A stretch of 64,000 nucleotides of DNA from Sphingomonadaceae bacterium (GTDB lineage Bacteria > Pseudomonadota > Alphaproteobacteria > Sphingomonadales > Sphingomonadaceae): NCBI GenBank assembly GCA_947477745.1, contig CANJUF010000007.1, positions 1-64,000 on the forward strand, read 5' to 3'. Of this stretch, positions 17,334-27,465 are shown piece by piece; position 1 is the stretch's first letter, and each line of letters starts with the position of its first letter. The notes under the pieces were generated by a model. It made no database searches. It saw only the letters and a program-made list of their open reading frames with translations, and was not told the origin of the DNA. Both the position numbers and the translations under genes were made by a program.

Positions 17334-18463
17334 GCCAGGTCGAAATCAGCCAGGCCTTCGATTCGGGCAATATCGAAGTCGTGTCGATCGAGGGGGCCTC
17401 GGCGCGGCTGACGATCCGCAAGGACCACAATTCGGACTTCAAACAGTGGTTCCACTTTCGCGTCTCGGGCTGCGCGGGCCGCGAGGTGGTCATGCGCATC
17501 ACCGGGCTGGGGCAGTCTGCCTATCCGATGGGTTGGCCAAACTACCGCTCAGCCATGTCGTTCGACCGCGCCGAATGGCTGCGCGCCGACACGGCCTGGG
17601 ACGAGAGCGCGGAGGGCGGCACGCTCACCATCCGTGCTCGCCCGCCCGGGGACATTGTCTGGTTTGCCTACTTCGCGCCCTATTCGCTCGAGCGTCATCA
17701 CGATCTGGTCTCGCGCATGGCGGCGCGCAACGGAGTCAGCCATGCCAGCCTTGGTCTCACGCTTGACGACCGGGCGATCGATTGCCTCACCATGGGCAGC
17801 GGCACGCGAAACGTCTGGCTGATCGCGCGCCAGCATCCGGGCGAATCGATGGCCGAATGGTGGATGGAAGGCGCGCTCGAAGCGCTCACCGATTCAACCG
17901 ACAGCGTGGGGCGCGAGCTGCGCCGCAGTTGCCGCCTGCACCTGGTGCCCAATGCCAACCCCGACGGCTCGTTTCGCGGACACCTGCGCACCAATGCCGT
18001 CGGCACAAATCTCAACCGCGAATGGGCCGGACCGAGCGCAGAAAAATCGCCCGAAGTTCTCGCCATCCGCAATGCGATGGATGCCAGCGGCGTCGATTTC
18101 TTCATGGACGTGCACGGCGACGAGGCGATCCCCGCAAACTTCATTGCAGGCTTCGAAGGCATTCCCAACCTGCGCCCCGGGCAGGTCGAAGGTTACAATC
18201 GCTACCGCGCGATCCTCGAGCGGCGCACGCCCGATTTCCAGACCGCGCTTGGCTATCCGGTGGCGTCACCGGGCAAGGGCAACCTGACCATGGCGACAAA
18301 TCAGGTGGCTGAGCGATTCGGCTGCTTGGCGATGACGCTCGAGATGCCGTTCAAGGATCACAACCCGGCGCCGTGCCAGCGGCAGGGCTGGAGCCCGGAG
18401 CGCTCGAAGCGGCTCGGGCGGGATTGCCTTGGCGCACTGCTCGAATGGCTGGATGAAGCCTAG
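17330..18463 (+). CDS. M14 family metallocarboxypeptidase, cytosolic carboxypeptidase (CCP/Nna1)-like
   Basis: N-terminal beta domain then ARQHPGESMAEWWMEG, LVPNANPDGSFRGHLRTNAVGTNLNREW, DVHGDEAIPANFIAG, LEMPFKDHN: zinc site HPGE...H and catalytic Glu. Confidence 0.85.
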   Translation: MSQVEISQAFDSGNIEVVSIEGASARLTIRKDHNSDFKQWFHFRVSGCAGREVVMRITGLGQSAYPMGWPNYRSAMSFDRAEWLRADTAWDESAEGGTLTIRARPPGDIVWFAYFAPYSLERHHDLVSRMAARNGVSHASLGLTLDDRAIDCLTMGSGTRNVWLIARQHPGESMAEWWMEGALEALTDSTDSVGRELRRSCRLHLVPNANPDGSFRGHLRTNAVGTNLNREWAGPSAEKSPEVLAIRNAMDASGVDFFMDVHGDEAIPANFIAGFEGIPNLRPGQVEGYNRYRAILERRTPDFQTALGYPVASPGKGNLTMATNQVAERFGCLAMTLEMPFKDHNPAPCQRQGWSPERSKRLGRDCLGALLEWLDEA

Positions 18464-18960
18464 TCGCGCCGATCCGGCAGAATTTCTTCGTCAGTCGGTT
18501 CATCCAGCCGGCGTTCGTTCTTTGGTTCGACAAACCGCAGCAGCGTCATCATCACAACGGCGATGATTGCGCCGATCGCCACCAGCGGCCATTGGCCCGC
18601 TCCGCACGCGATGCCGATAACAGCAGCAAGCCACAGGTGCGCTGCGGTCGTGATATTGTGGAGCCGTCCTCGGCTGAAGACGATCAGTCCGGCGCCGATG
18701 ATGCCGATAAAGCCACCAGTCGCCTCGAAAACGCGCAGTGGGTCCATCCGCTCACCGTCGAGAGTGAAATACAAATGCAGGATCGAGACCGTGGTCATGG
18801 CGGCGGAGAAACAGATCAGGCCGTGAGTGCGCAATCCGGCTTCGTGGCCGCGCAGCTCGCGGTCGAGACCCAGCAGCAGCCCTAAAGCTGCGGCAACTCC
18901 GAGCCGCAGCAGCACCTGGCCATCGAGGACCGTAAGATGAACCGGATCATTGAGCACCAT
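18460..18960 (-). CDS. MgtC/SapB family membrane protein
   Basis: LRLGVAAALGLLLGLDRELRGHEAGLRTHGLICFSAAM...GFIGIIGAGLIV; start 18960 or 18975. Confidence 0.85.
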   Translation of the reverse strand: MVLNDPVHLTVLDGQVLLRLGVAAALGLLLGLDRELRGHEAGLRTHGLICFSAAMTTVSILHLYFTLDGERMDPLRVFEATGGFIGIIGAGLIVFSRGRLHNITTAAHLWLAAVIGIACGAGQWPLVAIGAIIAVVMMTLLRFVEPKNERRLDEPTDEEILPDRRD

Positions 18961-18978
18961 TGGCCTGAACTCCAATCA

Positions 18979-19392
18979 TCAGCGCAAGCTGTCCGGTCCG
19001 AAGGCGAGCGGCAAGAGCGCCGACAACCTCTGTTCGGCTCCTGCCTGGCCGCTGCCCGACCAGACCAGCGGATCGCTCCCGCCTAGTTGCGCCATTTCGC
19101 TCAGCATTTGACGGCAACGTCCGCAGGGCATGACCGGTTCCTCGCCCGGCCCGGCGATCGCCACCGCCATGAGGCCGCCGCGCCGGCCTTCGTTCATTGC
19201 CTTGGCGACAGCGACCGCTTCGGCGCAGAGCGATAGCCCGTAGCTCGCGTTCTCGGCGTTCGCGCCGGTCACCACCGCGCCATCTTCGAAGGCGAGTGCA
19301 GCCCCGACCGCAAAGCGCGAATAAGGCGCATAGGCATGTTCGGCCGCCTTGCGCGCGGCAGCCAGCAGGGGATCGCGACCGGTGCCCGTCAA
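18979..19392 (-). CDS. cdd: cytidine deaminase, probable TTG start
   Basis: AAEHAYAPYSRFAVGAALAFEDGAVVTGANAENASYGLSLCAEAVAVAKA...MPCGRCRQMLSEM zinc motifs; no in-frame ATG/GTG near the expected start; TTG overlaps the upstream stop as TTGA. Confidence 0.85.
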   Translation of the reverse strand: MTGTGRDPLLAAARKAAEHAYAPYSRFAVGAALAFEDGAVVTGANAENASYGLSLCAEAVAVAKAMNEGRRGGLMAVAIAGPGEEPVMPCGRCRQMLSEMAQLGGSDPLVWSGSGQAGAEQRLSALLPLAFGPDSLR

Positions 19393-20084
19393 GGCCGTGC
19401 CACCACCCAGCGCAGCCTGCCGGCGACATGATCGCTGGCGAGCGCGCTGTTCGCGGTCCACAAGGTCCAGGGGCGGCCGGCATAGTCCGGCTCGAACAGG
19501 TCGCGCTCCAGCCACAGGTTGCGCTCGATCTTGGCGGCCATGGCGTGCCGCGCCTCGAACTTCGTGCCGAGCTTGAGCAAGGTCTGCTTGCCGGTGTGAG
19601 TCTCGACTTGGTTGAGGAAAATCATCAGCTCGCTTTCGATTTCCGCATCGCTGGTGGCGACCGGGCATTCGTCTGCGGTATGCTCCATCTCGACTGCAGT
19701 GGGCAGCATGGCGGCATCGCGCGGCACCACGGTCACGAAGTTCGCGGCCTGCTTGTCGCCCGGCTGGCAAGGATCGTAGCGATGGACCGCGCCCGTTTTC
19801 AGCCCGGCTTCTCGCGCCCGCCGCAGTTTCCGGCTGAAGGCCGGATCGCGCGCGAAGGCGCTGGCGCTGGCGTCGATATAGGCGAAATCTGCGCCGGTCG
19901 CCTTGAGCGCCTTCCAGTCGACCGCACCATCTTCGGCCCCGATCTCGACGCCCTGGACTGGAAATGCGGCCCGGTCGGGCTGCCAGTGGTGCCACTGCCA
20001 CCAGCCCCAGGCGCCGCCCACCAGCCCCAGCAGCAGCACGAATGCCGCCAGCCGCGCGCGCGCCTTGCTGCGCTTTGCCGCCAT
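19389..20084 (-). CDS. glycoside hydrolase family 25-like (lysozyme-type) protein with N-terminal TM anchor
   Basis: VQGVEIGAEDGAVDWKALKATGADFAYIDASASAFARDPAFSRKLRRAREAGLKTGAVHRYDPCQPGDKQAANF; RPWTLWTAN near C-terminus. Confidence 0.8.
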   Translation of the reverse strand: MAAKRSKARARLAAFVLLLGLVGGAWGWWQWHHWQPDRAAFPVQGVEIGAEDGAVDWKALKATGADFAYIDASASAFARDPAFSRKLRRAREAGLKTGAVHRYDPCQPGDKQAANFVTVVPRDAAMLPTAVEMEHTADECPVATSDAEIESELMIFLNQVETHTGKQTLLKLGTKFEARHAMAAKIERNLWLERDLFEPDYAGRPWTLWTANSALASDHVAGRLRWVVARP

Positions 20085-20104
20085 GAAATCCTGCTCCCGA
20101 CCCG

Positions 20105-20587
20105 TCAGCCCCTGATATGCAGAACGCAGATCAGGGTAAAGAGACGCCGCGCGGTAGGAAAATCGGTTTCGACCTTGCCTTCGAGCCGTTCGACCAGCAT
20201 CTCGGCGGCCGAATCGTGAAGTCCGCGCCGCGCCATGTCGATGGTCTCGATCTCGGAGGCGGTCGCCTTGCGGATCGCCTGGTAGTAGCTTTCGCAAATG
20301 GCGAAATACTCGCGGATCGGGCGGCGGAAACGCCCGAGGCCCAGCAGCAGACTTTCCAGCAGATTGTCCTGCTCGTCGGAGATATCCATGGCCAGCCGCC
20401 CGTCGATGACCGCGAGCTTGAGCCGGTATGGACCGGTGAAGCCCGCGTTCCAGGCGCGCATCGGCTTGAACGAATTGTCCTCGATCAGATCGTAGATCGC
20501 GATCCGCCGCTCCTGTTCGATGTCGGCGTTGCGCCACAGGATGGTCGCTTCGTCGAGCTCGATATGAGTGATGCGCGGATCGGGCAT
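20105..20587 (-). CDS. UPF0262 family protein
   Basis: ITHIELDEATILWRNADIEQERRIAIYDLIEDNSFKP...FRRPIREYFAICESYYQAIRKATASEIETIDMARRGLHDSAAEML. Confidence 0.88.
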   Translation of the reverse strand: MPDPRITHIELDEATILWRNADIEQERRIAIYDLIEDNSFKPMRAWNAGFTGPYRLKLAVIDGRLAMDISDEQDNLLESLLLGLGRFRRPIREYFAICESYYQAIRKATASEIETIDMARRGLHDSAAEMLVERLEGKVETDFPTARRLFTLICVLHIRG

Positions 20588-20703
20588 CCCGGCGCTTTAC
20601 AGAAGCGGGGCGCCGGGGAGCAAGCCCATCCACAAGCTGTGGAATAAAACCCTGACGAATGACGCTTGCCGCAGGCGCTGCCCTTGCGCATTGAAGGCGA
20701 ACG

Positions 20704-22227
20704 ATGCCCAGCGAAGACCTCCTCATCCGCGCCGCTCCCGAAACCGCCGACGGCGGCGTCATTCGCACGCTTCCCGCCAATATCGAGGCCGAGGCAGCGT
20801 TCCTCGGCGCGGTGCTGATCGACAACCGGGTGATCGAGGAACTGCCGGTCGCGCTCGCGCCGGCGCATTTCTTCGAGCCGGTGCATGGCCGCATCTTCGA
20901 GCGAGTGCAGCAATTGCTCGATCGCAAGGCGGTGGTCACCCCGGTGACGCTCAAGCCCTATTTCGAGGCTGACGAAGCGCTGAAGGAACTGGGCGGGGTC
21001 GCCTATCTTGCGCGGCTCACCGCCGATGGCCAGGGCCTGCTTGCCCCGCGCGAACTGGCCGCGCAGATCTATGATCTCGCCTTGCTGCGCGAACTGATCG
21101 CGGTCGGGCGCGGCCTCGTCGAATCGGCGATGGACACTTCCGAATCGGTCGAGCCGCTCGAACAGGTCGAACTGGCCGAAGCCGCGCTTTACCGCGTGGC
21201 AGAAGGCGCATCGGGACAGAGCGAGGCGCAGAGCTTCGGGCGCGCTACCCAGACCGCGATCGAACTGGTGCAGCGCGCGCTCGATTCGGGCGGGCACATC
21301 TCGGGCAAGACCACGGGCCTTGCCGATCTCAACGAGAAGGTCGGCGGGCTCCACGATTCCGACCTTATCATCCTTGCCGGGCGTCCGGGCATGGGCAAGA
21401 CCTCGCTCGCCACCAACATCGCCTTCAACGCCGCCGACCGCCTGCGCCGCGATCTGGCCGACGGGATCGAGCGCGAACAGTCGGTAGGCGCGGCGGTCGC
21501 CTTCTTCAGCCTGGAAATGAGCGCGGACCAGCTCGCCACGCGTATCCTGGCCGAACAATCAAAGATCAGTTCGGAAAAGCTGCGCATGGGCCGCATCAGC
21601 CGCGAGGATTTCCAGCAGCTTTCCTTCGCGAGCCAGCGACTGGCCGAGCTGCCGCTGTACATCGACGATACGCCCGCGCTGTCGATCGCGGCGCTGCGCA
21701 CCCGTGCGCGCCGCCTCAAGCGTCGCCACGACATCGGCCTCATCGTGGTCGATTACCTGCAACTTCTGCAAGGTTCGGGGCGCGGCAACGACAACCGCGT
21801 CAACGAGATTTCCGAGATCAGCCGCGGCCTCAAGACGCTCGCCAAGGAGCTTGGCGTGCCGGTGATCGCGCTCTCGCAGTTGAGCCGCGCGGTCGAAAGC
21901 CGCGAGGACAAGCGCCCGATGCTCTCGGACCTGCGCGAATCGGGCTCGATCGAGCAGGACGCCGACATGGTGTGGTTCATTTTCCGCGAGGAATATTACC
22001 ACGATTCGATCAAGCCGCAGACGCCCGACGAGACCAGCAGCGCCGATGTCGTCGCCAAGTACAACGAATGGGAGCAGAAGCACCTCGACGTGGTGAACAA
22101 GGCCGCCGTCATCATCGCCAAGCAGCGCCACGGTTCGACCGGGATGGTCCAGATGCGCTTCGAGGCGGAATTCACCAAGTTCAGCGATCTCGCGCGCGGC
22201 GAACAGAGAGACTACGGATATGACTGA
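20704..22227 (+). CDS. dnaB: replicative DNA helicase
   Basis: IEAEAAFLGAVLIDNRVIEELP, LIILAGRPGMGKTSLATNIA, FFSLEMSADQLATRILAEQ, DYLQLLQGSGR, ALSQLSRAVESREDKRPMLSDLRESGSIEQDADMV; no intein. Confidence 0.97.
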   Translation: MPSEDLLIRAAPETADGGVIRTLPANIEAEAAFLGAVLIDNRVIEELPVALAPAHFFEPVHGRIFERVQQLLDRKAVVTPVTLKPYFEADEALKELGGVAYLARLTADGQGLLAPRELAAQIYDLALLRELIAVGRGLVESAMDTSESVEPLEQVELAEAALYRVAEGASGQSEAQSFGRATQTAIELVQRALDSGGHISGKTTGLADLNEKVGGLHDSDLIILAGRPGMGKTSLATNIAFNAADRLRRDLADGIEREQSVGAAVAFFSLEMSADQLATRILAEQSKISSEKLRMGRISREDFQQLSFASQRLAELPLYIDDTPALSIAALRTRARRLKRRHDIGLIVVDYLQLLQGSGRGNDNRVNEISEISRGLKTLAKELGVPVIALSQLSRAVESREDKRPMLSDLRESGSIEQDADMVWFIFREEYYHDSIKPQTPDETSSADVVAKYNEWEQKHLDVVNKAAVIIAKQRHGSTGMVQMRFEAEFTKFSDLARGEQRDYGYD

Positions 22228-22960
22228 CAAACCCGTCATGCTTATTGCCGGGGGCAGCGGCTCGATCGGATCGGCCACCGCGCGCGAGGCGCTGGCCCAG
22301 GGCTGGGCGGTGGCGCTGCACGGCAACACCCCGGCCAAGCTGGCAACGCTTGAAACCGAATTGAGCGCGCTGGGCACGGTGGAATGCTTTCAAGGCGACG
22401 TCTTCGCCGCGGACGGTGCCGAAACACTCGTAGCCGAAGTCGCCGAACGCTTTGGCCGGATCGACGCTGTGATCGATTGCGTCGCGGCGGGCGTCGACGG
22501 CATCAGGGGGCTGTTTCCCGATACCAGGCCCGCCGCCTTCACACCGTTCTATGACGTATCGACCGGCTGGCTGATGCGCCTGTCCCACGCCGCCTATCCG
22601 CACCTCAAGGTGCGCGGCGGCACGATCATCTCGTTCATTTCCGACGCGGGCGTATATGCAGCGCCGCACCAGACGATGATCGGCGCGGTGCGCGCGGCCA
22701 GTGTCGGCTTCATCCGCAACCTGTCGCGCGAGGCAGGGCGCGATCAGATCCGCGCCCATGTCATTTCGGTCAGCTATGTCGAGGGCAGCGACATCGTCGC
22801 CCGGATCGGCCCCGAACGCATGAAGACCGCGCAGCGCCGCGCGGGCCTAGGCCTGCCGACCGCGCTCGACATCGCGCCGATGACCGTGTTCCTGTGCGGA
22901 CCTGGCGCGGCCAAGATCACCGGCCAGGTGATTTCGATCAACGGTGGACTCAACGCATGA
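22220..22960 (+). CDS. SDR family oxidoreductase
   Basis: MLIAGGSGSIGSATAREALAQGW...; C-terminal AKITGQVISINGGLNA. Confidence 0.85.
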   Translation: MTDKPVMLIAGGSGSIGSATAREALAQGWAVALHGNTPAKLATLETELSALGTVECFQGDVFAADGAETLVAEVAERFGRIDAVIDCVAAGVDGIRGLFPDTRPAAFTPFYDVSTGWLMRLSHAAYPHLKVRGGTIISFISDAGVYAAPHQTMIGAVRAASVGFIRNLSREAGRDQIRAHVISVSYVEGSDIVARIGPERMKTAQRRAGLGLPTALDIAPMTVFLCGPGAAKITGQVISINGGLNA

Positions 22961-23757
22961 CCGATATTGTTGACGACGACCTGGCGAAACGGCTGCTGCC
23001 GCTCGAAGGCGGGGTGAATTTCCGCGACATGGGCGGCTATCCGGCGGCTGACGGGAAGCGGGTCAAATGGGGCCATCTTTACCGCTCGGGTACGATGAAC
23101 CGTTTGACCGAGGCCGACCGTGCGCACCTTGCCGAGCGCGGTATCCGCACGGTGATCGATTTCCGCACCGAATCCGAACATGCGCATGAGCCGAACGACT
23201 GGGGCATGACGCTGGGCGAGGGCTATTGGCGCAGGCCGCATGACGAGACCTTCGGCAACTGGTCGGACCTCGATCCGGCGCGGCTGGGCACCGAGCGCGA
23301 TGCCGAAAAGGTGCTCGAGGCCGGTTTCCGCAAGCTGCCCGAACAGCAGGCGGAGGCCTATGCCGAGATGCTGCGACGGCTCGCAGCGGGGCACGTACCT
23401 GCCGTGATCCACTGCACCGCGGGCAAGGACCGCACCGGCGGCGGCGCGGCGCTGATCCTCGCCACTTTAGGCGTGCCGCGCGAGCATATCGTCGCCGATT
23501 TCCTGCTCACCCAGCGCGCCTTCAATCCGCTGAGCACGCTGCGTCCGAACGGCAAACCCAATCCCGATCCCAAGTACCGCCGCTTCGCCGAGATGAAGCG
23601 CGAAGTGCTCGCGGTGTTTTCCTCGTCGCGGCCCTCGTTCATCGCCGCCTTTCTCGACGGCCTCGAAGAACAGCACGGCGGCATAGAAAACTATGCCAAT
23701 GCACTGGGCATCAGCGCCTCGGACCGCGCCGCGATCCGCGCCGCCTTGCTCGAATGA
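22957..23757 (+). CDS. tyrosine-protein phosphatase (dual-specificity-like)
   Basis: GGVNFRDMGGYPAADGKRVKWGHLYRSGTM..., VIHCTAGKDRTGGGAALIL (HCxxGKDRT); ATGA overlap with the preceding gene. Confidence 0.9.
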   Translation: MTDIVDDDLAKRLLPLEGGVNFRDMGGYPAADGKRVKWGHLYRSGTMNRLTEADRAHLAERGIRTVIDFRTESEHAHEPNDWGMTLGEGYWRRPHDETFGNWSDLDPARLGTERDAEKVLEAGFRKLPEQQAEAYAEMLRRLAAGHVPAVIHCTAGKDRTGGGAALILATLGVPREHIVADFLLTQRAFNPLSTLRPNGKPNPDPKYRRFAEMKREVLAVFSSSRPSFIAAFLDGLEEQHGGIENYANALGISASDRAAIRAALLE

Positions 23758-23760
23758 GGG

Positions 23761-24177
23761 TCAGGCGGCCGGGCGCGGCAGCATGATGTTGTCGCTGCGC
23801 TTGATCTTCCAGCTTTCGCCGCTGCGCACCAGCCTTGCGGTGACCAGCGCGGTGACCATCCACTTGCCTTCGCCGTGCCACAGGCTGACGGCGTTGTAGA
23901 ACTTTGCGATGATCGTGTTCTTGTCGTCCCCGTCGTAATCGCAGAACAGGTTGACCGCCATGTGGCGCATTGGTCCGCTTGGGCTGCCTGAATTGATGGG
24001 AACCTGGCGAAGCTGCTCGCGACCCGTCGGATTCTCAGGGATCGCGCCAAGAAACGCGCCGTCTTCGGTGAAGCAGTCCGCCCAGCCATCGGCATCGCCC
24101 TCATCGACGGCCCAGTTGTAGCGCGCGTAGAAATCCGCGACGGCAACGTAATCATCGGTGGAAACCGGCATTGTCAT
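23761..24177 (-). CDS. nuclear transport factor 2/SnoaL-like protein
   Basis: VADFYARYNWAVDEGDADGWADCFTEDGAFLG...GESWKIKRSDNIML. Confidence 0.8.
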   Translation of the reverse strand: MTMPVSTDDYVAVADFYARYNWAVDEGDADGWADCFTEDGAFLGAIPENPTGREQLRQVPINSGSPSGPMRHMAVNLFCDYDGDDKNTIIAKFYNAVSLWHGEGKWMVTALVTARLVRSGESWKIKRSDNIMLPRPAA

Positions 24178-24288
24178 TCTCTCCCGTTCGGCCCGCCGCT
24201 CTGCGGCATTCGGCCCAGCGGTCATAACTTGCCATTCACCGGTTTGCACCTAGATATGCGCTGACACCACAACGGGATCGCACATTCG

Positions 24289-26223
24289 ATGAACGACGAA
24301 CAGCCAAGCGGCAATCCATGGCTCAAGAGCCTGCTGGTCTGGGGCGGCATCTTCCTTGCGCTCCTGATGGTCGTATCGATGTTTGGCGCGCAGACTGACG
24401 CAGGAACCGCGATCCGCTATTCCGATTTCCGCGACAGCGTGGCCGAAGGCCGCGTCGCCGATGTGCAGATTGCCGAAGACAAGATCCAGGGCAAGTTCAA
24501 GAACGGCGACAGCTTTTCAACCATTCCGGTGCCGGGCGATACCGGCCTCACCGAACTGCTCCAGAAGAACGGCGTGAAATATGCGGGCAAGGAAGCCGAA
24601 CAAGGCAACGTGCTCGTTTACATCCTGATCCAGATCCTGCCCTTCGTGCTGATCCTGGGCATCGCCTTCTTCGCGCTGCGCCAGGTGCAGAAGGGCGGCG
24701 GCTCGGGCGCGATGGGCTTCGGCAAGAGCAAGGCCAAGCTGCTGACCGAACGGCAGGGTAAGGTGACCTTCGCCGATGTCGCCGGCATCGACGAGGCGCG
24801 CGAGGAGCTTGAGGAAATCGTCGAGTTCCTGCGCGATCCGCAGCGCTTCTCCAAGCTTGGCGGCCAGATCCCCAAGGGCGCGCTGCTGGTCGGCTCGCCG
24901 GGCACCGGCAAGACCCTGCTGGCGCGCGCCATCGCGGGCGAGGCGGGCGTGCCGTTCTTCACCATTTCGGGGTCAGATTTCGTCGAGATGTTCGTCGGCG
25001 TGGGCGCCAGCCGCGTGCGCGACATGTTCGAGCAGGCCAAGAAGAACGCGCCGTGCATCGTCTTCATCGACGAAATCGATGCGGTCGGCCGCCACCGCGG
25101 GCACGGCCTCGGCAATTCGAACGACGAGCGCGAGCAGACGCTTAACCAGCTCCTCGTCGAGATGGACGGCTTCGAGGCCAACGAGGGCATCATTATCATC
25201 GCCGCGACCAACCGGCCCGACGTGCTCGATCCCGCCCTGCTGCGCCCCGGCCGCTTCGACCGCCAGGTGGTCGTGCCAGTGCCCGATGTCGATGGCCGCG
25301 AGAAGATCCTTGCCGTCCACATGAAGAAGGTGCCGCTCGCCCCCGACGTGAACCCGCGCGTGATCGCTCGCGGCACGCCGGGCTTTTCGGGCGCAGACCT
25401 CGCCAACCTTGTCAACGAGGCGGCCCTGCTTGCGGCGCGGCGCAACAAGCGGCTTGTCGCCATGCAGGAGTTCGAGGACGCCAAGGACAAGGTGATGATG
25501 GGAGCCGAGCGCCGCTCGATGGTGATGACCGACGACGAGAAGCGCATGACCGCTTATCACGAGGCCGGCCACGCGATCGTCTCGATCAACGAGGCAGCGA
25601 GCGACCCGATCCACAAGGCGACGATCATCCCGCGCGGGCGCGCGCTAGGCATGGTCATGCGCCTGCCCGAGCGCGACAACTACTCCTACCACCGCGACAA
25701 GATGCACGCGAACCTGGCCGTCTCGATGGGCGGGCGCGTTGCCGAAGAGCTTATCTTCGGCCACGACAAGGTCTCGTCGGGCGCTTCGTCGGATATCCAG
25801 TACGCCACCGATCTGGCCCGCAACATGGTCACCAAGTGGGGCATGTCTGACAAGCTGGGGCCGCTGCAGTACGAGAGCAGCTACGAAGGCTATCTCGGCA
25901 TGGGCCAGACCCAGCGGCTGATGGCGGGCGAGGAAACCAACAAGTTGATCGACGCCGAGATACGCAGCCTGGTCGATTCCGCGCACAAGCGTGCGACCGA
26001 AGTGCTGACCACTCAGCGTGACAAGCTTGAACTGCTCGCCGAAGCGCTGCTCGAATTCGAGACCCTGACCGGTGACGACATCACCGAGCTGATGGCAAAG
26101 GGTACGCTCGATCGGCCCGATCAGCCCAGCGGTCCCGCGCGTCCTGTGGGAACCGGCAGCATCGGGGTGCCCAAGGCGGGCAAGCGCTTTGCAGGCGGCG
26201 GTCAGGCGCCGCAGGGAGCCTGA
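24289..26223 (+). CDS. ftsH: ATP-dependent zinc metalloprotease FtsH
   Basis: Two N-terminal TM segments, [39 protein letters not shown]-like region, HEAGH zinc motif. Confidence 0.97.
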   Translation: MNDEQPSGNPWLKSLLVWGGIFLALLMVVSMFGAQTDAGTAIRYSDFRDSVAEGRVADVQIAEDKIQGKFKNGDSFSTIPVPGDTGLTELLQKNGVKYAGKEAEQGNVLVYILIQILPFVLILGIAFFALRQVQKGGGSGAMGFGKSKAKLLTERQGKVTFADVAGIDEAREELEEIVEFLRDPQRFSKLGGQIPKGALLVGSPGTGKTLLARAIAGEAGVPFFTISGSDFVEMFVGVGASRVRDMFEQAKKNAPCIVFIDEIDAVGRHRGHGLGNSNDEREQTLNQLLVEMDGFEANEGIIIIAATNRPDVLDPALLRPGRFDRQVVVPVPDVDGREKILAVHMKKVPLAPDVNPRVIARGTPGFSGADLANLVNEAALLAARRNKRLVAMQEFEDAKDKVMMGAERRSMVMTDDEKRMTAYHEAGHAIVSINEAASDPIHKATIIPRGRALGMVMRLPERDNYSYHRDKMHANLAVSMGGRVAEELIFGHDKVSSGASSDIQYATDLARNMVTKWGMSDKLGPLQYESSYEGYLGMGQTQRLMAGEETNKLIDAEIRSLVDSAHKRATEVLTTQRDKLELLAEALLEFETLTGDDITELMAKGTLDRPDQPSGPARPVGTGSIGVPKAGKRFAGGGQAPQGA

Positions 26224-26237
26224 GGGCTATTCGCGCA

Positions 26238-26636
26238 ATGGGTGCGGCAGTGAGACGAAGTCTTTTTTTGGGTGCTGCCTGTGCGGTTTTGCTTGGCGCG
26301 GCGCCGCTGTCGGCGGCGAGCGGCGACATGACGGTCGCGACGTTCCTCGGCAAATACGAGGCGCTCAAGAAGAGAGGTCTGTTCGCACTTGGCAGCCCGG
26401 ATATCGCGGTGCTCAAGGCCGAAGGGCAGGCGGGCGGCGAAGCCTATATGGCGCGGCTCAAGGCTGACCGCGCTGCTGGGCGTCCGCCGCACAGCTGCGC
26501 GCCGCCGGGAGGCCGGCTGAGCCAGAACGAGTTCCTCAAGGGGATCCAGCAGTACCCCGTTGCGTCGCGCGGTCAGACCACGGTGAAGATGGCTGTCGCC
26601 GACCTTATGCGGAAAAAATATCCCTGCCGCTCTTAG
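26238..26636 (+). CDS. small secreted protein of unknown function (Rap1a/Tai-like layout)
   Basis: Signal peptide (FLGAACAVLLGAAPLSAAS), conserved-looking Cys residues, C-terminal MAVADLMRKKYPCRS. Confidence 0.6.
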   Translation: MGAAVRRSLFLGAACAVLLGAAPLSAASGDMTVATFLGKYEALKKRGLFALGSPDIAVLKAEGQAGGEAYMARLKADRAAGRPPHSCAPPGGRLSQNEFLKGIQQYPVASRGQTTVKMAVADLMRKKYPCRS

Positions 26637-27448
26637 GACCTCAGGCTCGCAAGCTTCTTTTCAATCGCCGTCCATAATTGCGCAAAGGCCTTTGCCGCCG
26701 GGCTTGCCGCCGCGAAAGCGCCGACTGGCTGCTGGCGCACCGCGCATCGTTCGGCCGCGCTGGCATAGGGGATCACCGGCCAGTCCGGATGGGCTTCGCG
26801 CGCCTCGCGGTGCAGCGTGCGGCGCAGGTCCAGCATTGAGTACACCGGCAGGATCGGAGGGTGGCCCTTGCCGTTTGCCGCGATTTCGCTCGCGACCAGC
26901 GAGAGCGCGCGCGATGATAGCGGCGATGGCGGCAGCGGCACGATCACCACGTCGGCAGCGCGAATGACCTGCGCGCTGATCTCGTTCATCACCGGCGGGC
27001 AATCGAACACGATGCGCGGGTAAGTGTTGGAAAGATCCTCGGCGAGCCTGGCCAGCCGCTTGCGCTTGCCGATGCGCGCGAACTGCCTGTCGAGGGCGCG
27101 GAGGGACTCGTCGGCAGGCAGGACATCGAGGCCTTCGTAGGCCGTCGCGCGGATCAGCTTGTCGGCGCTGCGGTCCCTTGAGAACACATCCTGTGCGAGC
27201 TTCGCTTCGCCCGGCTCGATGCCAAAGAGGAAGCCCGCGCCGCCAGCGGCATCGAGATCCCACAGCAGGGTGCGATGGCCCGAAAGCCTGGCAGAGCACC
27301 AGGCGAGGTTGGCGGCCAGCGTGGTCTTGCCGACGCCGCCCTTGACCGAATAGATCGCGACTGTTCCGAAAGCGGCTGGCTGAACCCTGCCGTTCGAATG
27401 CGATCCGACACCGGGTATGGGCGGCAGGGTTCTTAAGGGCCTGGCCAA
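26633..27448 (-). CDS. ParA family ATPase
   Basis: VAIYSVKGGVGKTTLAANLAWCSA (deviant Walker A), LLWDLDAAGGAGFLFG, IVFDCPPVMNEISAQVIRAADVVIVPLPPSPLSSRAL. Confidence 0.88.
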   Translation of the reverse strand: MARPLRTLPPIPGVGSHSNGRVQPAAFGTVAIYSVKGGVGKTTLAANLAWCSARLSGHRTLLWDLDAAGGAGFLFGIEPGEAKLAQDVFSRDRSADKLIRATAYEGLDVLPADESLRALDRQFARIGKRKRLARLAEDLSNTYPRIVFDCPPVMNEISAQVIRAADVVIVPLPPSPLSSRALSLVASEIAANGKGHPPILPVYSMLDLRRTLHREAREAHPDWPVIPYASAAERCAVRQQPVGAFAAASPAAKAFAQLWTAIEKKLASLRS

Positions 27449-27465
27449 GTCAAACCGAGGCCCGG

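Noticed and set aside
20704-22227. Checked dnaB for an intein
   Set aside because: Helicase motifs run without interruption and length (507 aa) is normal.
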